From Anthonomus grandis grandis (taxonomy: Eukaryota > Arthropoda > Insecta > Coleoptera > Curculionidae): 64,000 bases of DNA. A program made the translations under genes and the position numbers. Location: contig NC_065556.1 in NCBI RefSeq assembly GCF_022605725.1, positions 9,920,001 to 9,984,000 on the forward strand. The letters run 5' to 3'. The notes under the pieces are model-generated. The model was not told where the DNA came from. It saw only the letters and a list, made by a program, of their open reading frames with translations, and did no database searches. Numbering within the stretch: position 1 is the stretch's first letter; each line of letters opens with the position of its first letter. Below are positions 56,215-64,000 of this stretch, one piece after another.

Positions 56215-57274
56215 TGTGGAAAAGAAAGTCTTTTAGGTTTTTGAATTTGTGATTTATGTATGACTTTCTTTTTATATGAAATTACTTTAGTTCCGATATC
56301 TTTCTTTACAATTTCTATTTTCTTTCTGGGTTTATCTTTCGATCTATGAGCTTGTTTGTCATGTACATAAATTTTACTACCAGAAGGAATGTCAACGGGG
56401 TTTTCACGTTTTTCATTTTATTTTATTTCAGCATTTAGGGATGTTTTAAATATATTGTCATATATTATTTTTAGGCGTTCTCTTCGATCAGTAATGTATT
56501 TATTGAGAATTATTTCATCGGTTAAATCGAAGGGGTCTAAGGGTTTTATACGGCCATTGATGATGTCAAATGGTCTTTGTTTTGTGACACTATGATGTGC
56601 GAGGTTATAGTCTATTACTGCGTATAATATAAGTTGTTTGGTAGAGGCATTGGGTTCTTTTAGTTTTAAAACTCTAAATAAATTTATAAGGGTTGAGTGG
56701 ACTCAACAAAAACGACTATTTGAATTACCAGGGGTTTTAAAGTGTATTTTTATATTATATAATTTGCAAGTAATTTGTTGTGGTAAACCGTGATGACTAA
56801 TAAAAGTACATAAATTATCTAGCACAATGGTTGCTATGCAACTTGGTTCTAATGGGTATGCTTGAGTATATCTAGAAAATACATCTATTATTGTAAGAAA
56901 TTTTGTGCTACAAATTTGAAGGGTGTCTATGTGAATAGATTCTAAGGGTTCAGAGGGTGTAGGTGTCAAAGCAAATTTAATTTTAGGTGGATGTCGATCG
57001 TATTTAGCTTGCTGACAAATTTCGCAATTATTAATATATTCTGTCAAATCATTCTTCATATTTGTCCAGTAATATAATGTTTTTAGGGACATTAAGTTAT
57101 TCCTCTATGACAAGTTTTCTCATGGTGGTTAGTTATTAGTTTTAATTGCATATCTTTATCTATTATATCATTTAAAAATAATTTTGTCATGATAAGTTTA
57201 TAAGAATTATGTCTAAACGTATTGGATAGTATTATACTTATTTTATAATCTAAATCATTAATTTCTGATTTCAT
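56215..57274 (-). pseudogene. integrase region (errantivirus 3)
   Basis: The frame 57274-57092 ends NHHEKTCHRGIT, the His pair of the zinc-binding domain. Frame 57092-56703 continues with NCEICQQAKYDRHPPKIKF (Cys pair), IHIDTLQICSTKFLTIIDVF (first catalytic Asp) and GLPQQITCKLYNIKIHF. The usual DNG segment with the second catalytic Asp between these last two words is absent, which looks like a small in-frame deletion. The C-terminal part (about 56700-56215) is in other frames. Catalysis is therefore not expected. Confidence 0.8.
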
Positions 57275-57357
57275 AATGTAGATACAATGTACTACTTTTA
57301 GATTTACATATACTTTAAAGAATTTAATAATTTCTTGTTCATAATTATTTGTTAATG

Positions 57358-58740
57358 TTAAGTGATACCTATTTTTATTATTAAAATGATTTTTTTTAAA
57401 ACGTTAAATTTTTCATTGGATTTTTGTGTAATAATGATTTGATTTGTGTAAGTGTTTAAACAGTTCTCTGTTGTAGGTATATTTAGTATCGGATTTTCAT
57501 TTGCTGAATGGACTGTATTCCCATCAGATTGTTGATTTTGGATATTTTGGATATTTTTAAGGTTAAATGGGGGTCTAATTTGAATGTCTGATATTATTTG
57601 GATTTTCTTTTTGGTTGGGTCAAATTGTTCTAGTTCTTCAATTGTTACATCCTCTGATTCATTAGATAGGTATTGATTTATATCATCTGAGATATCGCCA
57701 GGGTTTCCTGAAAGTGATTGTTTTTCTATTACATTAATCTCTATGCGGGATAATGCGTCTGCGTTAGTTTTTTGGTTTCCCTTTTTATATTTTACATCAT
57801 ATTCAAATTCTTCTAATTTAAGTCTCCATCTTACGAGACGTGAATTTGGTTCTTCCATATTAATTAAATATTGTAGAGGTTTGTGGTCGGTGATGATAGT
57901 AAATTTTCTTCCAAAAAGATATGGTCGAAAGTATTTAGTTGCCCAAACAATAGCAAGGAGTTCCTTTTCTATTATTGAATAATTAAGTTCTGCGGGGTTA
58001 AGTGTCCTAGATGCGTAAGCAATAGGTAGATCTGAGCCTACTGTTCCTTGGCTAAATACAGCTCCTATAGCAACATTGGAAGCATCTGTCGTAAGTAAGA
58101 ATGGTTTCTCAAAGTTGGGATATTGAAGTATTGGGTCATTGCATAGTATGTTTTTACATATATTAAAAGCTTCAATGTATTCTGGTGTCAAATTTATTGT
58201 AGCTCCCTTTTTTAGACATTTTGTAAATTGTTTAGTTAGTTTAGCGAATCCTTTTATAAATCTTCGGTAATAACCTAGCAATCCTAGAAAAGATTTTATT
58301 TCTTTTGCTGTTTTTGGAATTGGAAATTTTTGTATTGCGTCAATTTTCTTGGGGTTTGGTTTTATGCCATTTCTAGTTATTACGTGTCCTAAAAATTCTA
58401 CTTCGATTCTAAGGAATTCGGATTTGTCTAATTTAATTTTTAACTTTGCGTCTCTAAGTTTTTCGAAAACGTATTTTAGGTGTTCTTCAAGGCTTGTAGA
58501 GGACACGATAATGTCGTCCATATAAACTAAGCAAAACTTCCCTTGTATATCTCTTAGAATATTATCCATTATTCTTTGGAAGGTTGCCGGTGCGTTTTTT
58601 AAACCAAATGGCATTTGAACATATTCGTAGTGTCCATTTTCTACTGTAAAGGCGGTTTTTTTAATTGAATTAGGGGACATTTCTATTTGATGAAAGCCGG
58701 ATGATAGATCAATTGTTGAGAAAGTGTTGAATAAGTACAC
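57358..58740 (-). pseudogene. RT palm and RNase H (errantivirus 3)
   Basis: 460 open codons. They carry STIDLSSGFHQIEMSPNSIK (motif A), MPFGLKNAPATFQRIMDNIL (motif B), LVYMDDIIVSS (catalytic box) and LGLLGYYRRFIKGFAKLTKQ. RNase H follows, with LLTTDASNVAIGAVFSQG, LNYSIIEKELLAIVWATKYF and ITDHKPLQYLINMEEPNSRL, then KKGNQKTNADALSRIE. All catalytic acidic residues that can be judged by eye are present. It overlaps the previous frame by 58 bp, so a frameshift near 58740 separates it from the RT N-terminus. Confidence 0.92.
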
Positions 58741-59210
58741 CGTCCTAGTTTATCTAAGATATCATTAATATTGGGTAAAGGGTAACGATCGTCTATAGTT
58801 TTGGAATTTACATTTCGGTAGTAGTTTACTATCCTCCATTTTTGTTTTCCACTGGAGTCTAATTTTTTACTAACAATCCAAATTTGACTACTCCACGGAC
58901 TTGAGCTTGATCTAATAATACCATCGTCTAAAATTTTATTTATTTGTCTTTGTACTTCTTGTTTATGTATAAAAGGGTATCTGTAAGACTTTGTATGTAT
59001 GGGGATTTCGTCGGTGGTTTTAATCTCGTGGTGGTTTATTTTATTAGTAAAAGTTAATTTGTCACTTTCTTTGTGAAAAATATCTGAAAATTCTTTTATT
59101 ATTTTAAAAAGTTTACTTTTTTCTTCAGGGTTAAGATGTTCGTGTCGGATTAAATTATTTATATCAAAATTGGGTATCGATTTATTTACGTTATAAGGTT
59201 TAATTTTCAA
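58683..59210 (-). pseudogene. RT N-terminus (errantivirus 3)
   Basis: Open for 175 codons: HEHLNPEEKSKLFKIIKEFS, then HTKSYRYPFIHKQEVQRQIN and SSPWSSQIWIVSKKLDSSGK with QKWRIVNYYRNVN and YPLPNINDILDKLG. It runs out of frame just at motif A. The equivalent of the usual VVDYR reads VNYYR. Confidence 0.88.
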
Positions 59211-59291
59211 ATCTTCTATATGGAAAAATTCAAGATTTTCTTTACGGAAATTAGATAAAATATGGCCTCTAAGTGGTTCATTTAACTCTAT

Positions 59292-59879
59292 TTAAATATT
59301 CTTATCGGTATAATTAAAAATGTCAACGCGTGCGAATCCATGTCGTGCTGTTGTTAGTGTCTCGGGAAAGTATAAGTTACCTATTGTTGTCTCTGGTAAA
59401 ATTATATCTATGTCATCATGTGCTACTGGAATCTTGGCACTTAATACTTCGTATGCATTAACAGTAATTTTTAATTTCTCACGCTCGGATTGTCGACAAA
59501 ATAAGGCTAATGAATTATTTTTGCTGCTTAGTCTTTCGTTAATTAAATATATTGTAAAGCCAAAGTTCTTTAAGTCATTTAATCCTAATTTGTCATCGAA
59601 ATAATTATGAAAGTCGTATAAGATGAATGAAATATGTTTATTTGTTTTAAATTCGGGAAAAGCTGGAATATCGGCTTTAAATAAAATGTCTTTCTCTCCT
59701 ACGCTAGTTTTTAAGGTAGAGGAAAATTGATATATTTTGTCTGGGTAGTGTTTTTCTGCAATTGATGGTCTTAGTAGAAAATGAGAACATCCTGTGTCAA
59801 TTAAAAGTTTAATAGGGGTTTGTTGTATTTGTAAATATGGTAGGCTATTAATTGTTTCTACATTCATATCGAAAATCAT
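59292..59879 (-). pseudogene. protease region ORF (errantivirus 3)
   Basis: Starts at an ATG that overlaps the gag stop in an ATGA arrangement (59879-59876), so pol is in a different frame from gag, as in many errantiviruses. IKLLIDTGCSHFLLRPS holds the DTG active site at about residue 30. The rest (DKLGLNDLKNFGFTIYLINE and PETLTTARHGFARVDI) is protease-to-RT linker. Stop at 59292, 80 bp before the RT frame. A Cys follows DTG where Ala or Ser is usual. Confidence 0.85.
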
Positions 59880-61332
59880 TTGTGAATTTCTAAAGGGCTG
59901 GTTATCCGAAAATTTTCATTCTCATTATGATTTTCATTTAATGTTAAATCATTAAATAATGAATAATCATAATTGGGGTCATATTCGGGATTATCGTTAC
60001 AAATATATGATTCATAGTGGTTATTAAGTTCTTGATCATTATTACCAGAATAATAGTGATTTTGAATATTATCAGCATAATATTCTTCTTGATTAGGATC
60101 AATTTCTTGTTTATTTTCAAATTGGTATAGTTCTTTAGATATAAAGTTTCTTGGACCTGTTTGTCTAAAATGATTTTGATTATTATTATTATTATTATTA
60201 TTCTTGTTTTGAAAGCTCCTTTGAGAAGGCATAGTGTAACTTGTCCTTGTAGACATAGGTTCTGGTTGATTTTTAGGAATTGCTCCCGTAGGTTTAAATA
60301 CATTTTGAGGAGGGCCAAAAACTTGTCTATTTGTTGGTAATGGTCTTTGAGGTAATTTTCGAGGTCTAATATCTACTGGGCCTCTAGGAAATTCGGGATT
60401 AGTATTAAATCTTTGATTATTGATATTTGATTATTGGTTTAGCTATTGTTGGTTACTGTAATTATTTGGGTTTGGATCGTAATTATTATAATTTGGATTA
60501 TAGTTTTGATTATTTGATCTATGATAATTAATATTATTGGGTTGGTACTGTTGTCTAGTATGATTATGATTTGGTTTTTATTGGGGTTGCTGTTTGTTAT
60601 GAATAGGCGTAGGTCTAATTAAATTTTGGGTATATTAGAAGTTTTCTTCTTCTACAATCATTGTCATAGCATTTTCTATACAATCTGGACTTTTGAGTCG
60701 AATTATACTTTGTAAGGGATTTGGTAGTCCTCGTATGGTAGACCTCGTTCTTACGCATACGTTATCATATTGCCTTAAATGAATTAATTTGGTACCTTCA
60801 TCCATTTGAGTAGATGGGTCACCATTAATCTATTGTGCTAATAAACTTCTTAAAACTTGTAAAAGTTTTCCACATTGTAAGGAAGGTTCATTTTTATAAG
60901 GGGTTGCCATGAAAAGATTTTGTTCTAAACACTCTAAGTTTCTTTTGTCGCCAAAACAGTCAAATAAAGCGTTTTTAATTTGAAGCCATGTTATTAGTTC
61001 TAATCTACAACCTACTAGAATTTGAGCTGTTTCAATTAATTTCATGCGGATTGTGCGTATCAAATAATTTTTAATACTACGTTATTTTCATTTTCATAAG
61101 TTGCAAATAAGAAATCAGCGGCGGAAATAAAGCTATTTAAGGTATTTGGATTTCCGTTGTATGGTAGAATAGTGTCTACATACATTTTTAATAAAGTATA
61201 ATTAACATTTGTTTAAGGCATTGTGAATTGATGTGATGTTTCAATACTTTCACTTGTAGTTTCTTGATTTAATCTTAGTGTTTGTGAAAATGTATTAATT
61301 AAACTATCAATATCTTCAAAATTAGTATTCAT
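59876..61332 (-). pseudogene. gag (errantivirus 3), interrupted
   Basis: The likely start is the ATG at 61332 (MNTNFEDIDSLINTFSQTLR). An in-frame stop follows after about 40 codons, near 61215, and the same frame then continues with capsid-like sequence. Frame 61063-60830 gives RMKLIETAQILVGCRLELIT, CFGDKRNLECLEQNLF and ATPYKNEPSL, a conserved errantiviral capsid segment. The last part, frame 60256-59876, is Asn/Gln-rich low complexity. No CCHC knuckle is seen, normal for errantiviral Gag. Confidence 0.8.
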
Positions 61333-61730
61333 AAAATATTAATTTTGACTAGAAATGTTTTCTTTAACTATTATATCTTAAATCTAAAATTCAAATTAAA
61401 ATCGTCAAAATTAAAATATGCTAAATAAAATGTGCAATTCAATATCGATTTGGAATATATCTTTTCCAATTTATAAAATCAATTAAAATAAAATAAAACT
61501 TAATACTAAACTATTAATTGCTCAATGGGAGAAATTAATAGAACTTTTCACCTGCTCAAACGGAGAAAATGTAAAAGGGTTGATAGGAATTGGGCACTTA
61601 CCGTTTGGTACTTTTCAGTCTTCTTCCTATCGGGTGAACACTCTGCTCTCGGTGCTTAAGAGTTGAAACTCACGTTCTGAAGCAATAATCATCTCGATGA
61701 CGTGAATTTTTATTGCCAAAACTGCCCCGA

Positions 61731-61746
61731 TCCTACCGACTGCGCC
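61731..61746 (-). other. primer-binding site, tRNA-Ser type
   Basis: In element sense GGCGCAGTCGGTAGGA follows the final T of the 5' LTR, giving TGGCGCAGTCGGTAGGA. This resembles the serine-tRNA primer sites I recall for the 17.6/297 group of errantiviruses. The tRNA assignment is from memory. Confidence 0.65.
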
Positions 61747-61974
61747 AGTTAAATAAGTTTCCAGCACGAGGGTGTTTTAAAAAACTTTTATTATGACAGG
61801 GTGTGACCGACTTACAAGACATACGAGCAAAGAGTTGTTAAACAATAGGTTACATGAGAATATATAAGCTTAAAGTGATTACAAAGCATAATAAATTGAA
61901 TATAAAGCATAAGATAAATAATTAATTAATTAGTATATTTAAATATACAGGTCGTCAAAATTATACATATAACT
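61747..61974 (-). repeat. 5' LTR of errantivirus 3
   Basis: 228 bp with the same ends as 54240-54487 and nearly the same sequence apart from an indel around 61905-61935 and a few substitutions. The AGCT duplication follows at 61975-61978. Confidence 0.92.
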
Positions 61975-62470
61975 AGCTATTTAAATTGCTTTATTACACT
62001 TAATAAAAATATATGCCATTGAATAATCGATACAATCTCCTTAAATTTTAAAATTCGTTTACTAAAAGATCGCCGAATCTTAAGAAATAATTGCTCATTT
62101 CGAAATGGCTTAGCAGTCGTTAATATTTTTACCATTAATTTTATATATTATATTATTATATATATATAATAATATATTATACCCATTGTGGGGTTAAAGT
62201 CCAGATGTGGGCCAAGATCTTCGACTTCCACGTCATACGCAATAAGTAATAATAAATAAAAATAACTGACAGAACTAACAATAAGAATGCAATAAAAAGT
62301 AAAGAATGCAATAGTAGATAATGTTACTAATTGTTGGCTTTTGATTTTTCATAACCACTCATTAAAGTAACTGACAAGAAAAGCCCCAACAAGTGACAAT
62401 GACATTTATAATAATTCATCTTGTCATGCACCGCCTACTTAAAAAATATTTTAGCCTGAGGTAGAAAAAT
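61975..62470 (+). repeat. repeat family X, copy 2, right part
   Basis: Resumes the X sequence interrupted at 54239: CTAAAAGATCGCCGAATC, ACGTCATACGCAATAAGTAA and ATAATTCATCTTGTCATGCA match copy 1 at 8130-8790. A TA-rich palindromic stretch lies at about 62140-62180. Confidence 0.75.
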
Positions 62471-62479
62471 TAAATTTTA

Positions 62480-63162
62480 TAAGTATCGAGAAAACGAGGA
62501 ATAAAAATTTACATTTCTAGCATGAAGTCCTGTAACGTCAAAATGGTGCAAGTTAAAGCAAACCGTCTTTTACATTTCTACCTTAAAATATCAAGACCTA
62601 TCCGAAGTCGCACACCTAACTAATATTCCTTGAGCTAAGAATTATATATATCAGTATTCGATAAACGTCAGTTTTTAAACGTCATTTTCTTAAAAACTTC
62701 GGTTTTCAAAAACTAAGCAGCAATGCATATGAAATTAAAAGCCCATTCTAATGAGGTATCATTTCCAGGAAAAAAAATGGGGATGACGCTACCATTTAAT
62801 GAATTAAAGAATTTGTTATGCTTCTGACATCAAAAATTGTCCAAAATACAAAATACCCTTGCTGTTCCCAGCAGCAGACACAACACAATTTGGTGATCCA
62901 GCAGCGGGGCAGCAACATAAATTTTGGTCGCATCGAGCGGATTTCAAGATTTTCCAGCAATACAAATGCAATTTGGGAGGTCAGTAGCCACAACAGGTCA
63001 GAAGACAAATACCAAGACCGCCTCTACAACGTCAACAAACAATTTTGCGAGACAAAGGGATAATTTACCCATAAGTATCCTTTGGAGTAATATGACCAAG
63101 GATATATATGGATTTATGGAGGTAAGCCTTTGTTCATCACTTTGCATGTCATTGGTCAATCA
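62480..63162 (+). other. unassigned, possible exon remnant
   Basis: The stretch 62840-63121 is less AT-rich and holds overlapping frames, such as FQDFPAIQMQFGRSVATTGQ followed by KTNTKTASTTSTNNFARQRD. It ends at a good donor-like GTAAGC (63122-63127). An acceptor-like TTTCCAG precedes about 62770. Stops interrupt each frame, so either it is an old pseudogene or the frame is mis-set. No family recognised. Confidence 0.25.
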
Positions 63163-63393
63163 TGTTAAATGATAATACCTGTACCAATCTTTAAGTACAG
63201 CCCATTACTACTGTTTATTAGGTGCAGCCCATTACTATGTCGATCAGCTGTTTGCGCTCTGTCAAGTTTTTTTTAGTTTATACAAGTGTTACTTGGCGCT
63301 AGTTGTCTTTCATAATTTTGTAATAAAGATTTTCATTCTTTTTCGTTAGTAAAAGAACATGTTTTATTTTCACAAATTTTACTCAATAATCAA
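63163..63393 (+). repeat. 5' LTR of copia-like element
   Basis: Begins TGTTAAATGATAATAC and ends close before the primer site. It contains an AATAAAG signal (about 63332) and a short duplication (CAGCCCATTACTA twice, near 63199 and 63226). Boundaries are inferred from the TG start and primer-site position, because the partner LTR is outside the window. Confidence 0.6.
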
Positions 63394-63395
63394 TA

Positions 63396-63410
63396 GGTTA
63401 TGGGCCCAGA
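63396..63410 (+). other. copia-type primer-binding site (initiator Met tRNA internal)
   Basis: GGTTATGGGCCCAGA is complementary to the anticodon-stem region of initiator methionine tRNA (CTGGGCCCATAACC). This is the half-tRNA primer known for Drosophila copia and its relatives. Confidence 0.8.
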
Positions 63411-63560
63411 CTACGTGAAAAGTCTGCGGAATTGAGTGAAATAAGTGTAGGACAATTTTGTGTGGTAAAAAAAAATTGTCGAAAAGTCTGATGAAAATAA
63501 AGTGTCGAAAAGTGAGGTTACGTATCCGGAAAATCTATTGAAAAATCCCGTGATAATATA

Positions 63561-64000
63561 ATGGCAACATCAGGAGTAGTACCATTCCCACAATTAAGTA
63601 GTGGCAACTACAATAATTGGAGATATAGGCTAGAAATGTTGCTAGATAAGGAAGTAGTTAGGGATGTAATAAAGGCAAGCCAGGAAGATGACAACAAGCT
63701 GGATGAAAGTGGTAAGGCTAAATTTGACAAGCTAGATACTAAAGCAAAATGCCTCATTGTTCAGTGCATTACTGACAAGCATTTAGAGTATAAAAAGAAT
63801 GCTCAAACTGCACAGGAAATGCTCAATAGTTTACAAAATGTCTTCGAAAGAAAGAGCACTTTTACGAAGCTCTATATTATGAAAAAGTTACTAAAACTTA
63901 GGTGCACATCTGAGGAGTTACAAGAGCATTTCATGCAGGTCGAAACACTGCTCAGAGAGCTGGAGGGAGCCGGAGCAACTCTCGATGAGAGTGATAAGGT
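63561..64000 (+). CDS. copia-like Gag-Pol, N-terminal part, continues past window end
   Basis: From the ATG at 63561 the frame is open for all 146 codons to the edge. It starts MATSGVVPFPQLSSGNYNNW and carries YRLEMLLDKEVV, KCLIVQCITDKHLEYKKNAQ and TAQEMLNSLQNVFERKSTFT. It then has KLYIMKKLLKLRCTSEELQE and LLRELEGAGATLDESDKV. The NYNNWRYRLEMLL opening and the MKKLLKLR..E helix region are the UBN2/DUF4219-type Gag of copia polyproteins. The LTR and primer site upstream fit. No defect is visible in the part shown. Whether pol is intact cannot be told. Confidence 0.88.
   Translation, partial: MATSGVVPFPQLSSGNYNNWRYRLEMLLDKEVVRDVIKASQEDDNKLDESGKAKFDKLDTKAKCLIVQCITDKHLEYKKNAQTAQEMLNSLQNVFERKSTFTKLYIMKKLLKLRCTSEELQEHFMQVETLLRELEGAGATLDESDK

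Larger units (their letters stand above)
54240..61974 (-). mobile_element. errantivirus 3, full-length in structure, with envelope gene
   Basis: Minus-strand order: 5' LTR (61974-61747), primer-binding site, gag, protease, RT, RNase H, integrase, env, purine tract, 3' LTR (54487-54240). Both LTRs start AGTTA and end TAACT in plus-strand sense, and are flanked by AGCT. Total about 7.7 kb, the normal size of gypsy-type insect errantiviruses. The coding frames are far better kept than in elements 1 and 2, but gag has an in-frame stop. Pol has several shifts and a deletion in integrase, and env has a shift near its end. It is therefore not competent as it stands. Confidence 0.93.

Noticed and set aside
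59944..60318. Ile-rich minus-strand frame overlapping gag
   Set aside because: It is a shadow frame of the Asn/Gln-rich gag C-terminus.
54240..61974. Possibility that errantivirus 3 is a currently functional retrovirus
   Set aside because: Gag has an in-frame stop, pol has frameshifts and an integrase deletion, and env is shifted before its membrane anchor.
1..64000. tRNA or rRNA genes
   Set aside because: No cloverleaf-like or conserved rRNA segment was seen. The only tRNA-like words are the LTR primer-binding sites.

Overview
The window is AT-rich, intron-rich, transposon-dense DNA from an animal nuclear genome, most likely an insect. The reasons are several errantivirus-like (gypsy with env) elements, an mdg1-like element, BEL/Pao and copia elements, a Penelope-like element, P-element/THAP, Tc1/mariner and pogo/Tigger transposases, and a Dong/R4-like LINE. 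A beetle or hemipteran is a guess, not a demonstration. No bacterial-type operon, CRISPR array, rRNA or tRNA gene was seen.

Host gene. Three exons on the minus strand (37472-37747, 37147-37408 and 19227-19442) have consensus splice sites. The first is phase 0 at both ends. The second ends with one spare base, and the third starts with the two bases that complete the codon, joining acidic stretches on both sides. The third exon encodes two complete C2H2 zinc fingers and the start of another. The simplest reading is one C2H2 zinc-finger gene with an intron of about 17.7 kb filled with mobile elements. Three weaker exon candidates are listed on the plus strand (17978-18128, 44112-44266, 45068-45159).

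Layout. 1172-2753: mariner-like element with TIRs of about 215 bp and TA duplications. 4194-5880: LINE debris (-). 6880-7566: Tc1/mariner-like family Y. 7662-8830: repeat X copy 1. 9090-9844: pogo/Tigger pseudogene abutting errantivirus 1 (9868-13620, -). 13749-14858: Tc1-like element. 15290-16150: GC/CpG-rich patch. 16583-17778: YqaJ-nuclease pseudogene (-). 19515-20490: fold-back copy of family Y. 21235-27585: mdg1-like LTR retrotransposon (+), with inverted copies of repeat Z on either side. 28328-31135: 3' half of errantivirus 2 (-). 31527-32850: short Penelope-like insertion (+) with a 13-bp target duplication. 33862-34870: P-like remnant. 38535-39640 and 39991-43190: two Dong-like LINE copies (-), the larger one between TAA/ATT microsatellites. 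46788-48362: THAP/P-like transposase pseudogene (+). 49090-49412: 118-bp tandem repeat. 50310-53640: mariner, family Y and BEL/Pao remnants plus a degenerate tandem array. 54240-61974: errantivirus 3 (-) with both LTRs and an AGCT target duplication, inserted inside repeat X copy 2. 63163-64000: 5' end of a copia element (+), cut by the window end.

Nearly every element carries frameshifts, stops or truncations, so the window reads as layered, mostly dead insertions in and around a host gene. The best-preserved elements are errantivirus 3, the Penelope-like insertion and the copia start. All family assignments come from motif recognition by eye. No database search was run.
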